Assembly: GCF_017833255.1 (NCBI RefSeq)
Contig: NZ_JAFIBU010000001.1
Span: 1,736,001-1,800,000 of the forward strand
DNA: 64,000 nt
Source of the DNA: Paenibacillus sp. PvR098
Lineage (GTDB): Bacteria; Bacillota; Bacilli; Paenibacillales; NBRC-103111
Reading direction: 5' to 3'
Part shown: piece by piece, positions 1-9,011 of the stretch
Numbering within the stretch: position 1 is the first letter of the stretch
Layout of the letters: every line of letters begins with the position of its first letter
The notes under the pieces: model-generated
Seen by the model: the letters and a program-made list of their open reading frames with translations, nothing else
Told to the model about the DNA's origin: nothing
Databases searched by the model: none
Made by a program: the position numbers and the translations under genes

Positions 1-1
1 T

Positions 2-1165
2 TTGGTCATGTCCGGCATGACCATGATCATACCCTTCTTGCCCTTATATATTCAGGAAATGGGGATTCATGATCCGCACGAAGTGGCTATGTGGGCCGGT
101 ATTATTTTTGCCGGTAACTTCGTCACTGCATTTATCTTTCAGCCGATCTGGGGAGGGCTTGCCGACCGGTTCGGACGCAAAGTCATGCTCCTTCGTTCGG
201 GCTTCGGTATGTCGGTCGTCATGATGTTCATGGGACTGGCCTCCGCCCCACTGCATTTGCTGCTGCTTCGCATGGCTAACGGTGTGATCTCGGGCTTCAT
301 GCCGGCTGCCGTTGCCTTGGTCTCGGCGAATACGCCTCGTGAGCGGATGGGCTTTGCTATGGGAACCTTGCAATCCGGCAGTGTGGCAGGGACGATTCTC
401 GGACCGCTGTTCGGGGGACTGATGGCCGAATGGTTCGGGTTTCGGCCTATTTTTTACATTACCGGAGGGTTATTGTTCGCCGCTTCTCTGCTCGCCGCGT
501 TCATGGTGAAAGAGACGTTCGACTTGGAAAAGGCCAAAAACAATCCCAAAATGACCATTTTCAGCGGCTTTCGCGAGCTGATCCGGACTCGTGAACTCCC
601 AGCTCTGTATTCCGTTACCTTCGTCATCCAATTTTCCATATTGAGCTCCATGCCGCTGATCCCCTTGTTCGTACAGGAGCTTCACGGCAGTGGGCAACTG
701 CTCGCCTTCTATGCCGGTCTTGTCGGGTCGGTGACCGGGTTCTCGAACATGATCGCATCACCGCTGCTAGGCAGACTAGGAGATCGGCTGGGATCACACC
801 GTATTCTGGCAATCGCTTTAATCGGCACGGGATTAGCCTTTATACCGCAGGTATTCGTAACCAACATCTGGCAGCTGCTGGCCTCACGCTTCTTGTTGGG
901 TATCTTTATGGGAGGCCTAATTCCTTCTGTACAAACATTAATACGGCAGTATACTCCAAGCGGAATGGAAAGCCGTTCATACAGCTTTAATACGAGCGCC
1001 TTGGCCTTGGGGAACATGCTTGGACCCGTGATCGGGGGAGCCGTCTCGGGTTGGATCGGCATTAGGGGTATTTTCTTGACGGCCGCCGTGCTGCTGCTGC
1101 TTAACGCACTATGGGTCCGCCTTTCTCTATACCACAGAAAGCAAGAACATGAACCAGGCTTGTAG
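2..1165 (+). CDS. MFS multidrug-type efflux transporter, 5' truncated by window edge
   Basis: Major facilitator superfamily permease, probably a proton-driven drug or metabolite exporter of the MdtG/Bmr type. The reading frame is open to the left edge, so the true start and the first part of helix 1 lie outside the window. About 387 residues are visible with twelve-helix character. The MFS signature between helices 2 and 3 (GGLADRFGRKVMLLRSG, about residues 51-67) is clear, and a second half-repeat (GRLGDRLGSHRILA) is near residue 260. The motif-C-like GTILGPLFGG is near residue 130. It is followed by a strong hairpin. Substrate cannot be read from sequence. Confidence 0.9.
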   Translation: MVMSGMTMIIPFLPLYIQEMGIHDPHEVAMWAGIIFAGNFVTAFIFQPIWGGLADRFGRKVMLLRSGFGMSVVMMFMGLASAPLHLLLLRMANGVISGFMPAAVALVSANTPRERMGFAMGTLQSGSVAGTILGPLFGGLMAEWFGFRPIFYITGGLLFAASLLAAFMVKETFDLEKAKNNPKMTIFSGFRELIRTRELPALYSVTFVIQFSILSSMPLIPLFVQELHGSGQLLAFYAGLVGSVTGFSNMIASPLLGRLGDRLGSHRILAIALIGTGLAFIPQVFVTNIWQLLASRFLLGIFMGGLIPSVQTLIRQYTPSGMESRSYSFNTSALALGNMLGPVIGGAVSGWIGIRGIFLTAAVLLLLNALWVRLSLYHRKQEHEPGL

Positions 1166-1216
1166 CCTATGCCAAACGGGCATCCCCCAATGAATGGGAG
1201 TTTAAGCAAGAAATAA

Positions 1217-1259
1217 ATGAAACAGCCTGGTACCTCATATCGGTACCAGGCTGTTTCAT
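1217..1259. terminator. Bidirectional intrinsic terminator between convergent genes
   Basis: An 18-bp perfect inverted repeat (arms 1217-1234 and 1242-1259, containing AAACAGCCTGGTACC and its complement) with a 7-nt loop lies between the MFS gene and the convergent M20 peptidase gene. The T-rich ends are short, but the position and the stability fit a shared terminator. Confidence 0.75.
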
Positions 1260-1273
1260 ATCAAAAGCCGTGG

Positions 1274-2422
1274 CTAACAGCGCCGGATCAGCTCCGCAAG
1301 CAAAGCGGTGCGGAACGGCATCTCGTCGAGCCGAATATACTCATCCGGAGAATGGGCATAGTCGCCTCTTGCACCCAATCCATCCAAAGTCGGGGTACCG
1401 ACTGCGGCGGTGAAATTGCCGTCGCTCACGCCCCCGGTATGCGTCTCCGTCAGTTCAACTCCATGCTCTGTCCGGGCGATATCCTGCGCCAGCGCGAACA
1501 GCTCCGCCGTCCGCTCGGTTCGCTCCATCGGTGGACGCATCATCCGGCCTGTAAGCGTAAGCTGAGCTTGAGGCAGCACCGGCACGAGTCCGTTAAGCTC
1601 CTCCTCAATACGGTCCGCCTCGGCTGAGGTCCCCACACGCACATCAATTTCTCCTTCGGCATGCTCCGCAATAACATTACTGCCGATACCGCCGCGGATC
1701 ACGCCTATGTTCACCGTAGTTCCCAACGAGTAGTCCGTAAGCGCATGAAGGCGTTGAATCTGACATGCCAGCTCATGAATGGCGGAGACGCCTTTCTCCG
1801 GGTTAACCCCGGCATGCGCCGAGATACCCTGTACGTTCAGCTTATAGCGTCCACTGCCTTTGCGGGCTGTCTTGAGAGCTCCGCTCGGCTCCATCGGAGG
1901 CTCGAGCACGAATGCAGCGGCAGACCGCTTCGCCTGCTCCTCGATAAAAGCTCGGGACGTCGGGCTGCCCAGCTCTTCGTCGCTGTTCATGAGCAAAACG
2001 ACTTTCTTATCCGCCGGGAATCGGCCGGAATCCAGCAGCGCCTTAACCGCAAATATAGCCTGCAGCAGACCTGCTTTCATATCGTAGACCCCTGGACCGT
2101 AAGCCCGGTCGTCCTCGATGCGGAATGGCCGTCGCTTTGCTTCCCCGAGCGGCCAAACCGTGTCATAATGACCCACCAGAAGAATCTGTTTCTCTCCGCT
2201 GCCGACTTCACACAAAAGGCGGTCTCCATACGTTTCGTTCGGAATGCGAACGACCCGCCCTCCGGTCAGCCGTTGAAATTCACGCGTGTACCAATCGGCA
2301 ATCAAATCGTTCTGCCGCTTGTCTGCAGACGGCGAATCGATATTCACGCTCTCCTCAAGCAGTCGGAGTATAGTGGGCATATACCCTTCTATCTGTTCTT
2401 TCAATGTCTGTAACTTCACCAA
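1274..2422 (-). CDS. M20 family metallopeptidase (carboxypeptidase G2-like)
   Basis: Cytoplasmic di-zinc peptidase of family M20, 382 aa from a TTG start with GGAG seven bases upstream (a GTG follows directly). Metal and catalytic motifs are intact: GHYDTVWP (H85, D87), GVYDMKAG (D114), SDEELGS (E149/E150) and a C-terminal YAHSPDEY histidine. The sequence resembles glutamate carboxypeptidases, which cut a C-terminal acidic or amino-acid group from a conjugate. It is the last gene of the operon that starts with the ABC solute-binding protein at 6319, only 12 bp after the second permease. I infer that it hydrolyses the imported amino-acid conjugate or short peptide; the substrate is unknown. 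Confidence 0.88.
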   Translation of the reverse strand: MVKLQTLKEQIEGYMPTILRLLEESVNIDSPSADKRQNDLIADWYTREFQRLTGGRVVRIPNETYGDRLLCEVGSGEKQILLVGHYDTVWPLGEAKRRPFRIEDDRAYGPGVYDMKAGLLQAIFAVKALLDSGRFPADKKVVLLMNSDEELGSPTSRAFIEEQAKRSAAAFVLEPPMEPSGALKTARKGSGRYKLNVQGISAHAGVNPEKGVSAIHELACQIQRLHALTDYSLGTTVNIGVIRGGIGSNVIAEHAEGEIDVRVGTSAEADRIEEELNGLVPVLPQAQLTLTGRMMRPPMERTERTAELFALAQDIARTEHGVELTETHTGGVSDGNFTAAVGTPTLDGLGARGDYAHSPDEYIRLDEMPFRTALLAELIRRC

Positions 2423-2434
2423 GCAGCATCTCCG

Positions 2435-3238
2435 TTAGTGGGACTGCGATTTCGAACCGAACAGCCGATCCAAACCGTACACACGTTCCAATAATATGAT
2501 AAACACTAGACTTAACAAAATAACAACCGATGATATAGAAGCTACAAGCGGGTCAAGCGTTTCCTGCATATAGCTGAAAATGGCCATTGGGAGCGTAGTC
2601 GTCGTCGGCGATACCAAGAAAAGCGACACCGTAACGTTGTCAAACGAGGTCAAGAATGCGAAAATCGCTCCTGACATGATCGCCGGTTTAATAATCGGCA
2701 TCGTTATATCCCAAAAGACATTGATCGGCTTCGCACCCAATATGTAAGCGGCACGCTCCAGCGTATAATCGAAGGAACTGAGCCCCGTGAGCACCAGACG
2801 TACGACATAAGGAATTGATATCAAGATATGCGCCAACAGAAGACCCGTGAATGTTCCGGCCAGCCCGATCCTCGTGAAGAAGAGCAAAGCCGCAATACCG
2901 ATGATCAGCGCAGGTACGGTAAGAGGTGACAGCAAAAGTCCGTTGATTACGCCTCTCCCGGGAAATTTGTATTTATGCAATGCAAGACCCGCAATTGTTC
3001 CGAGCAGCGTAGAAAGCACAGCCGTGAGTGTCGCGAGCTGCAAGCTGAACCAGAAGGATTCGACAAATTCCGGACGGTCGAATATTCTTACATACCAGTC
3101 GAAAGAAAAACCGACCGGTGGAAACGACAAATATCTAGTCGAGGTTAGTGAAGTCGGGATAATGACCAACAATGGCGATATGACAAACAAAACGACAAAA
3201 AAGGTGATGACTCCGAGCGGAGTGATTCGTTTCATCAT
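2435..3238 (-). CDS. ABC transporter permease, PotC-like
   Basis: Inner-membrane permease of a spermidine/putrescine-type (or Fe3+/2-aminoethylphosphonate-type) importer, 267 aa with about six helices. The EAA loop that docks on the ATPase is near residue 160 (ERAAYILGAKPINVFWDITMP). The start overlaps the stop of the upstream permease gene by four bases (ATGA), so the two are translationally coupled. It pairs with the product of 3235-4101 to form the heterodimeric channel. The role in uptake is clear from the operon, but the ligand is not. Confidence 0.9.
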   Translation of the reverse strand: MMKRITPLGVITFFVVLFVISPLLVIIPTSLTSTRYLSFPPVGFSFDWYVRIFDRPEFVESFWFSLQLATLTAVLSTLLGTIAGLALHKYKFPGRGVINGLLLSPLTVPALIIGIAALLFFTRIGLAGTFTGLLLAHILISIPYVVRLVLTGLSSFDYTLERAAYILGAKPINVFWDITMPIIKPAIMSGAIFAFLTSFDNVTVSLFLVSPTTTTLPMAIFSYMQETLDPLVASISSVVILLSLVFIILLERVYGLDRLFGSKSQSH

Positions 3239-4101
3239 GAGGAAAACACCTCTTTATATCGCTTGGTCTCCATGAGCCTTGTGAACAAAGTAACAAGACC
3301 TATGGTCGACCCAAGAAGCAGAAATGCAAGCGCAGCTCCGAGCGGCCAGTTCAATTGAGCCATAATTTTCTCATAGGCGATCACAGGCAGTACCTTGACG
3401 GACGTACCGCCCATCAGAGCAGGTGTAACGAAAGCGCTCATCGATAAGCTGAAAACAAGAGTGGTTCCTGCCATAATACCGGGAAGCGTAAGCGGAAGCG
3501 TCACGGTAAAGAATGTGCGTACTTTGCCCGCGCCGAGAATTCCGGCCGCTTTATAAAGCGATTCATCAATCTGGTACATACTCGTGGCGATCGCCAAGAT
3601 CATGTAAACGATCAGCGAGTCGGTCAATCCGATAACAACGCCAAGCTCGTTATACATCAGTTTGAGCGGCTGATCAATCAGACCAATCTGCATAAGCGTG
3701 TTATTGATCCATCCCTTTTCACCCAGGATGATGACCCAGCCAAAGTTTCTGATGACTACACTGATCAAATGCGGCGAGATGATCAGGAACGTGATCAGAC
3801 CGCGCATTTTGCCTGAGCACTTCGCCATGTACATTGCAACGGGATAGCCTAAAATGAGGCAAGCCAATACCGTGAGCAGTCCCATTTTAACCGTTCTCCA
3901 CAAAATTTGCAGATAATAGGGATCTTGGAAAAAGAGCGCATAGTTCTCCAAGGAAAACTGTCCATCACCGTCTTGAAGACTGAGAATGAGAATATACAGC
4001 ATTGGCAGCAAGAACACGCCTGCCACGACCGCAAGGCTCGGGGCAAGAAGGAATGCGGCCGAACGCACAGAGGACAAAGCGCCTTTACCCATTAGCCCCA
4101 T
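3235..4101 (-). CDS. ABC transporter permease, PotB-like
   Basis: First permease subunit of the importer, about 288 aa and six predicted helices, with an EAA loop (YKAAGILGAGKVRTFFTVTLP) in the second half. The open frame reaches 4128, but ATG at 4101 or at 4092 is more likely because each lies close after the AAGGGG run and overlaps the end of the ATPase gene by only a few codons. I chose 4101; 4092 is an equal alternative. It is the product expected to recognise the binding protein together with the PotC-like subunit. Confidence 0.88.
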   Translation of the reverse strand: MGLMGKGALSSVRSAAFLLAPSLAVVAGVFLLPMLYILILSLQDGDGQFSLENYALFFQDPYYLQILWRTVKMGLLTVLACLILGYPVAMYMAKCSGKMRGLITFLIISPHLISVVIRNFGWVIILGEKGWINNTLMQIGLIDQPLKLMYNELGVVIGLTDSLIVYMILAIATSMYQIDESLYKAAGILGAGKVRTFFTVTLPLTLPGIMAGTTLVFSLSMSAFVTPALMGGTSVKVLPVIAYEKIMAQLNWPLGAALAFLLLGSTIGLVTLFTRLMETKRYKEVFSS

Positions 4102-5200
4102 TCCCCTTTCCCGGGAATACGAACACATCCTCCGGCTTCCACTGTAAGTTCACTGTTTCGCCTGCGGTCCAAATACGGTCCTGGCTGTCCGAAGGCATCC
4201 GCACATTGATCACAGTGCTTCCAAGCTGAACTTCGCTTTCCGCATAGGATCCAAGGAACGAAAGCTGACCGATGCGTCCCTGCGCTTCATTGCGATCATT
4301 TGCTTGAGCACCGGTTGTTGAAGTGAACGTGATTTTCTCCGGACGCACATAGATCGATACGGCTTCCCCGGACTTAAACGTTTGACCCTTGAATGCCGCA
4401 CGGAGCTGAAGCCCGTCATTCGTGCGCAGAACAATGCCTTCTGTCTCTGAAGCGGACACAACAGTGCCGACAAATCGGTTGGACTTACCAATGAAGGTGT
4501 GAACGAATTCTGAAGCAGGCAAATTGTAAATATCCCAAGGCGAACCAATTTGCTCCACTTTACCGTGGTCTAGAACGACAATTCGGTTCGATAGGTACAT
4601 GGCCTCTTCCTGATCGTGCGTTACGAAAACCGTGGTCACGCCAATTTCTTGCTGAAGCCGCTTCAGCTCTTCGCGAAGCTCTTCGCGAAGCTTCGCGTCC
4701 AGGTTACTGAGTGGTTCATCAAGCAGCAGCAAGGAAGGCTCGGTCACGAGCGCTCTGGCGATGGCAATCCGCTGGCGCTGACCGCCCGATAGCTGCTTAG
4801 GATAGCGATCCGACACATGCGGCAGCTTTACAAGCTCCAAAATTTTTTGGACGCGATCCTGAATTTCCGACTTCGGCGTTTTGCGCAGCTTGAGGCCGTA
4901 AGCCACATTCTCAAATACGTTCATATGAGGGAATAATGAATACGTTTGAAACACCATGCCCAGCTCTCTTTTATTAGAAGGAACCCCGTTCACTTTCTTT
5001 CCTTTAATGATGAGCTCTCCTTGGTCTGGTTCGAGAAAGCCGGCTATCATGTTGAGCGTTGTTGTTTTTCCGCATCCCGAAGGACCGAGGAAGGAGACGC
5101 ATTCTCCTTGCTCGACCTTAAGATTAAAGTTCTCAACAACAACATTAGAACCGAATTTTTTTTGAATGCCAATTAATTCTAATTCAATTATTTTCGACAC
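4085..5200 (-). CDS. ABC transporter ATP-binding protein, PotA/FbpC-like
   Basis: ATPase that drives the importer. Walker A is GPSGCGKTT, the signature is LSGGQRQR, Walker B is LLLLDEPLSNLD and the switch histidine is in VFVTHDQEE. A C-terminal TOBE-like beta domain of about 110 aa follows, as in PotA and other CUT1/POPT ATPases. The frame is open to a GTG at 5209, but the GTG at 5200 is better placed behind AGGTG (six-base spacer), giving about 371 aa. It lies directly after the binding-protein gene and overlaps the first permease gene. Confidence 0.92.
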   Translation of the reverse strand: MSKIIELELIGIQKKFGSNVVVENFNLKVEQGECVSFLGPSGCGKTTTLNMIAGFLEPDQGELIIKGKKVNGVPSNKRELGMVFQTYSLFPHMNVFENVAYGLKLRKTPKSEIQDRVQKILELVKLPHVSDRYPKQLSGGQRQRIAIARALVTEPSLLLLDEPLSNLDAKLREELREELKRLQQEIGVTTVFVTHDQEEAMYLSNRIVVLDHGKVEQIGSPWDIYNLPASEFVHTFIGKSNRFVGTVVSASETEGIVLRTNDGLQLRAAFKGQTFKSGEAVSIYVRPEKITFTSTTGAQANDRNEAQGRIGQLSFLGSYAESEVQLGSTVINVRMPSDSQDRIWTAGETVNLQWKPEDVFVFPGKGNGANG

Positions 5201-5209
5201 GGTGATCAC

Positions 5210-6319
5210 CTATTTTCCTACTTTGGGTGCGATTTCTTTGTTGAAACGGTCTAGCCATTTTGGCGATTCGCTGCTGAGAACGGTGTAATCGAATTTAACC
5301 GCTTTACTCATGTCCACGTTCAGCTTTTTGGAAATGTCTTCCGGAAGTTTTACATCCGTAGCCGGGTTATAATAGAGCTTTGTGGCATAAGAGGCTTGCA
5401 CTTCGTCGGACAGCAAGAATTCAACGAACAGCTTAGCTGCATTCGGGCTTTTCGCGCCTTTGACTACAGAAGCTACAGTAGGCACCAGGTTGGAACCTTC
5501 CTTTGGAATAACGAATTCAAGCTCAAGTCCTGCGTCTTTCTGCACTAAGCTGCGAGCCATCGTCCATGCGGTATAAGCCGCTGTTTGATTTTGCAGGTTT
5601 TGCTGCAATTGCGCTGCATTTTTGGCGAATGTCGGCATATACCCTGCAATCGTTTCCAATTGCTTAAAACCTGGCTCCATATCCTTCTCCGAACCGCCGT
5701 TAGCATAAGAAAGCATGATCAGCGCAGAACGGCCGAAGTTGCTGGAAATTTCACTCAGCGTAAGGTTGCCCTTCATTTCCGGTCTAGCCAGATCGTTCCA
5801 GGATTGCGGTACCGGCAAGCCTTTGGAATGCACAAGTGCGGCGTTGTAGGAGATACCCATTGGTGTAAAGTTGACGGCTACACCGCTGTTCTCATTGACC
5901 TTAAGCACAGGGGATACTTTAGAAATCGAAGGGATTTCTTTCTCTGTAATAGGCTCCCACAAGCCTTCCACGCGGCCTGCTTCCTGCTCGCCTGCTTCGA
6001 TTACAGTAACGTCGATCTGAGGAGCAGCCTTTTGAGCTTTGACCTTAGCAACAATTTCCGTTGCTACGCCGGCTACGTAAGTTAATTTTACATCAGGATA
6101 CTTTTCATTGAACTTCTTGAACACTTCATCTTTCATCATTTGTTCAACGGTTGCGCCATTACCAGCGATGACAAGCTGCTTCTCCACCGCTGCTGCAGGC
6201 GTATCTTGTCCTGTCGAGCCCGCTGCAGGAGCCGGTGTTTCCTGTGAAGATGAACCACATGCTGCCAGTACCGTTCCGCATAAAGTCAAAACTGCTAAAA
6301 TCCCCGCTTTTTTCTTCAT
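5210..6319 (-). CDS. ABC transporter substrate-binding lipoprotein (family 1/PotD-FbpA-like)
   Basis: Extracellular solute-binding lipoprotein of 369 aa. A signal peptide ends in the lipobox LAAC (Cys20), followed by a Ser/Pro/Ala-rich linker and a two-lobed binding fold of the POPT/iron-polyamine type (WNDLARPEMKGNLTLS is typical). It starts at ATG with GAGGAGG upstream and is the first gene of the operon binding protein, ATPase, permease, permease, M20 peptidase. The promoter region carries inverted repeats facing the IclR gene. Polyamines, ferric iron, phosphonates and amino-acid conjugates are all transported by this family; the adjacent peptidase favours a conjugate or peptide-like ligand. 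Confidence 0.9.
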   Translation of the reverse strand: MKKKAGILAVLTLCGTVLAACGSSSQETPAPAAGSTGQDTPAAAVEKQLVIAGNGATVEQMMKDEVFKKFNEKYPDVKLTYVAGVATEIVAKVKAQKAAPQIDVTVIEAGEQEAGRVEGLWEPITEKEIPSISKVSPVLKVNENSGVAVNFTPMGISYNAALVHSKGLPVPQSWNDLARPEMKGNLTLSEISSNFGRSALIMLSYANGGSEKDMEPGFKQLETIAGYMPTFAKNAAQLQQNLQNQTAAYTAWTMARSLVQKDAGLELEFVIPKEGSNLVPTVASVVKGAKSPNAAKLFVEFLLSDEVQASYATKLYYNPATDVKLPEDISKKLNVDMSKAVKFDYTVLSSESPKWLDRFNKEIAPKVGK

Positions 6320-6342
6320 TGAGTTTCCTCCTCAGTTGTGAT

Positions 6343-6385
6343 ATCGTTCACTATATGAGAACGATGTTTTCTATATGTAAAACAT
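6343..6385. promoter_or_regulatory. Two nested inverted repeats, candidate IclR operators
   Basis: ATCGTTC (6343-6349) and GAACGAT (6359-6365) form an inverted repeat with a 9-base gap. It overlaps a second repeat, ATGTTTT (6364-6370) and AAAACAT (6379-6385), with an 8-base gap. Both lie 24-66 bp upstream of the binding-protein start, in the region between it and the divergent IclR gene. Their role as regulator sites is inferred from position and symmetry. Confidence 0.55.
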
Positions 6386-6561
6386 ACTGTGATTTTAGCA
6401 TGGAGTAGTGGGTTTCGCAATACTATTTTTAAAATATTTGTAGCCTATGGAAGTTTACATCACATCATGCTTAAGGAGATGAGAAGAACGCTCAGTTTGT
6501 GATACACTTACTCTGATTTCAAGGTCAACCCTAGCATATTAAGATAAGGAGTTCATATTCC

Positions 6562-7323
6562 ATGGAAAATCTTTTATCTTCTGTTAAAAACAGCTGTAAG
6601 CTTCTAAAAATGTTTCTGAATTCGCCAAAGGAACTTGGCGTCAGTGAATTAAGTCGAAAGCTCGATCTTTCCAAGGGAGCTGTACATAAGATGCTGATGA
6701 CACTCGAAAGTGAGGGCTTCATCAAGCAAAACCCTTTAAACAAGCAGTATTCATTAGGATATACTTTGCTCGAGCTTGGTAACAAAGTATTGAAGAATCA
6801 TAATTTGGTAGATTTTTCTAAGCCGTACTTACAAAGGCTTTCAGAAAAGACGAAGGAGCTCGTTTGCCTGTGCGTGATCGACGGAAGGGATGCCATTTAT
6901 GTCGACAAAATCGATGCGCAATATCCGATCCGATTCAACGCGGAAGAATACAGAAGGTTCCCTCTATATGCGACTTCCGCAGCCAGATCGATGCTCGCTT
7001 TTCGCGACGAGGACTTTATTAATGAGGTGCTTTCTGACGATTTAAAGAGGTTCACCCCTTATACCATTACCGATTCGCAGATGATGAAGAAGCGACTCGA
7101 AGAAATTCGGAAGAACGGCTACGAGCTCAGCTCCAACCTGCGTAACGTAGGTGCGACAGGAATTGCAGCTCCCATTTTCGATGCAGATGGCAAAGTCCCG
7201 GCCTCCGTCAGTGTCATTGGACCATCCGACCGCATGATGCCTTATCAAGAGCAGTGGATTCAGGAGCTGCTGCACATTACCCGGGAAATCTCTCATGAGC
7301 TCGGATATCGGGAAGAAAGGTAA
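6562..7323 (+). CDS. IclR family transcriptional regulator
   Basis: 253-aa DNA-binding regulator. The N-terminal winged helix (about residues 10-70, KELGVSELSRKLDLSKGAVHKML) is followed by the IclR effector domain, with the typical RNVGATGIAAPIFDADG segment around residues 190-210. ATG follows GGAG at a ten-base distance. It is transcribed away from the importer/M20 operon and so probably controls that operon and itself in response to a small metabolite, possibly one derived from the imported substrate. A terminator follows directly. Confidence 0.92.
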   Translation: MENLLSSVKNSCKLLKMFLNSPKELGVSELSRKLDLSKGAVHKMLMTLESEGFIKQNPLNKQYSLGYTLLELGNKVLKNHNLVDFSKPYLQRLSEKTKELVCLCVIDGRDAIYVDKIDAQYPIRFNAEEYRRFPLYATSAARSMLAFRDEDFINEVLSDDLKRFTPYTITDSQMMKKRLEEIRKNGYELSSNLRNVGATGIAAPIFDADGKVPASVSVIGPSDRMMPYQEQWIQELLHITREISHELGYREER

Positions 7324-7368
7324 CGGCGGAGGCAGATCATTTCTAACCCAAAGATACGTAATCTAGCC

Positions 7369-7409
7369 AAAGAAGCGCTAGCGAAACTATATTCGCCAGC
7401 GCTTCTTTT
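7369..7409 (+). terminator. Intrinsic terminator after IclR gene
   Basis: Inverted repeat with arms AAAGAAGCGCTAGCGAA (7369-7385) and TTCGCCAGCGCTTCTTT (7392-7408), one mismatch, ending in a short T run. Positioned 46 bp after the regulator stop. Confidence 0.85.
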
Positions 7410-7460
7410 GTCATTGTAATTCACTAGTACTGTTCGGCTATGCCGCTCCATGTCATGCGA

Positions 7461-7491
7461 AAAAGGCGCCTATACACGATTGGCGCCTTTT
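7461..7491 (-). terminator. Intrinsic terminator for aspA
   Basis: AAAAGGCGCC (7461-7470) and GGCGCCTTTT (7482-7491) form a 10-bp stem. On the minus strand the stem is followed by a run of T, directly after the aspartate ammonia-lyase stop codon. Confidence 0.85.
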
Positions 7492-7508
7492 GCAGGCTTG
7501 TGTCTACC

Positions 7509-8933
7509 CTACTCCGTCTTGTCTGCCAATAAAGAGGCTCCTGCGATGCCGGGATTAGTCATTTCGTAAGGGTCGAGAATCAGATTCAGTTCATCTTCCC
7601 TGAGCACATCGTATAGTAAACATAATTCTCTTACTGAGCGTCCGGTCAGTATAGCTTCACGGGCAATACGAGCGACCGTCTCGTAGCCGAGATGGGGATT
7701 CAATGCGGTGATCACTCCCACGCTCTTCTCGACATACTCTTTGCAGCGGTCAACATTGGCTTCGATGCCCTGCAGACAGTACTTATTAAATACCTGAAAC
7801 ACCTGATCCATCATACTAAGCGATTGCAGCAGATTAAACACGAGAACCGGCTCCATTACGTTCAGCTCAAGCTGCCCCGCTTCCGAAGCAAGAGAAATAG
7901 TATGATCATTGCCGATTACCTGGAACGCAACCTGATTTACAACCTCGCACATGACCGGATTGACCTTCCCCGGCATGATGGATGAACCCGGTTGACGGGG
8001 AGGCAGCATAATTTCACTAAGGCCGGCACGCGGTCCGGAAGCCATCAGTCTCAAATCGTTCGCGACTTTGGACATGTTGATCATGCACACTTTCAAAGCA
8101 GAAGACACTTCCGTGTAAGCATCCGTGTTCTGCGTAGCATCAACCAGATGCTCAGCCCTGATTAACGGAAGGCCGCTTTCTTCCGCCAGAAGCTCAACCA
8201 CCCTCACGATATATCTAGGATCTGCATTAAGTCCGGTTCCTACAGCAGTAGCCCCCATGTTAACTTCGTAGAGATGCCGCTGCGAATGACTGATGCGTTC
8301 GATGTCCCTAAGGAGCACCCGTGCATAAGCTTCGAACTCTTGGCCTAGCCGAATTGGGACCCCATCCTGCAGGTGCGTCCGTCCCATTTTGATAATACTA
8401 TCGAAAGCCCGGGCTTTCTCAGCAAAGACGGCGTACAGCTCGCGCATCGTCCCAAGCAGCTTTTGAATCGACGAGAGGGTTGAAATATGGATGGCCGTCG
8501 GGAACGCGTCGTTAGTCGATTGAGCCATATTGACGTGCGTATTCGGGCTCACCGAAAAATAATCGCCTTTGGTTCCGCCAAGAAGCTCGATTGCCCGATT
8601 GGCAATCACTTCGTTCGCATTCATGTTCAGGGAGGTGCCTGCCCCTCCCTGAATCGGGTCAACGATAAACTGATCGTGCCACTGTCCGTCTACTATTTCC
8701 TGTGCAGCCTGAACGATGGCCTGGCCGATGCCCGGATTCAACTGTTTGACTTCCATATTGGCGGCAGCGGCCGCTTTCTTGACCATTCCCATCGCACGAA
8801 TCAATTCAGTATGGATTTTGTAACCGGTAATCGGAAAATTCTCCACTGCCCGCAGCGTCTGAATGCCATAGTAAGCCTGAGACGGAACCTCCTTGGAGCC
8901 CAGAAAATCTTTTTCTACTCGCACCTGTGTCAA
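7509..8933 (-). CDS. aspA: Aspartate ammonia-lyase
   Basis: Converts L-aspartate to fumarate and ammonia in the cytosol. The 474-aa length is normal for the family. The fumarase/aspartase signature GSSIMPGKVNP is at residues 316-326, with the catalytic serine in the flexible loop, and the conserved TSTNDAFPT-like element (QSTNDAFPT) is near residue 138. The protein is closer to aspartase than to fumarase in its N-terminal part (ETDFLG-like EKDFLGSKEVP). Translation starts at TTG seven bases after AGGAGG. It is a single-gene unit with its own terminator; no asparaginase gene is adjacent. Confidence 0.92.
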   Translation of the reverse strand: MTQVRVEKDFLGSKEVPSQAYYGIQTLRAVENFPITGYKIHTELIRAMGMVKKAAAAANMEVKQLNPGIGQAIVQAAQEIVDGQWHDQFIVDPIQGGAGTSLNMNANEVIANRAIELLGGTKGDYFSVSPNTHVNMAQSTNDAFPTAIHISTLSSIQKLLGTMRELYAVFAEKARAFDSIIKMGRTHLQDGVPIRLGQEFEAYARVLLRDIERISHSQRHLYEVNMGATAVGTGLNADPRYIVRVVELLAEESGLPLIRAEHLVDATQNTDAYTEVSSALKVCMINMSKVANDLRLMASGPRAGLSEIMLPPRQPGSSIMPGKVNPVMCEVVNQVAFQVIGNDHTISLASEAGQLELNVMEPVLVFNLLQSLSMMDQVFQVFNKYCLQGIEANVDRCKEYVEKSVGVITALNPHLGYETVARIAREAILTGRSVRELCLLYDVLREDELNLILDPYEMTNPGIAGASLLADKTE

Positions 8934-9011
8934 TTCCCATCCTCCTCTCGACGAAAAACATTAGTGCAGCAGCGCCCTTTCCCTACCGGGACTTGAAAAC
9001 AGCTTCTCATT

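Noticed and set aside
44-1209. Several long minus-strand frames opposite the MFS gene
   Set aside because: They are antisense shadows of the MFS coding sequence without ribosome binding sites or family motifs.
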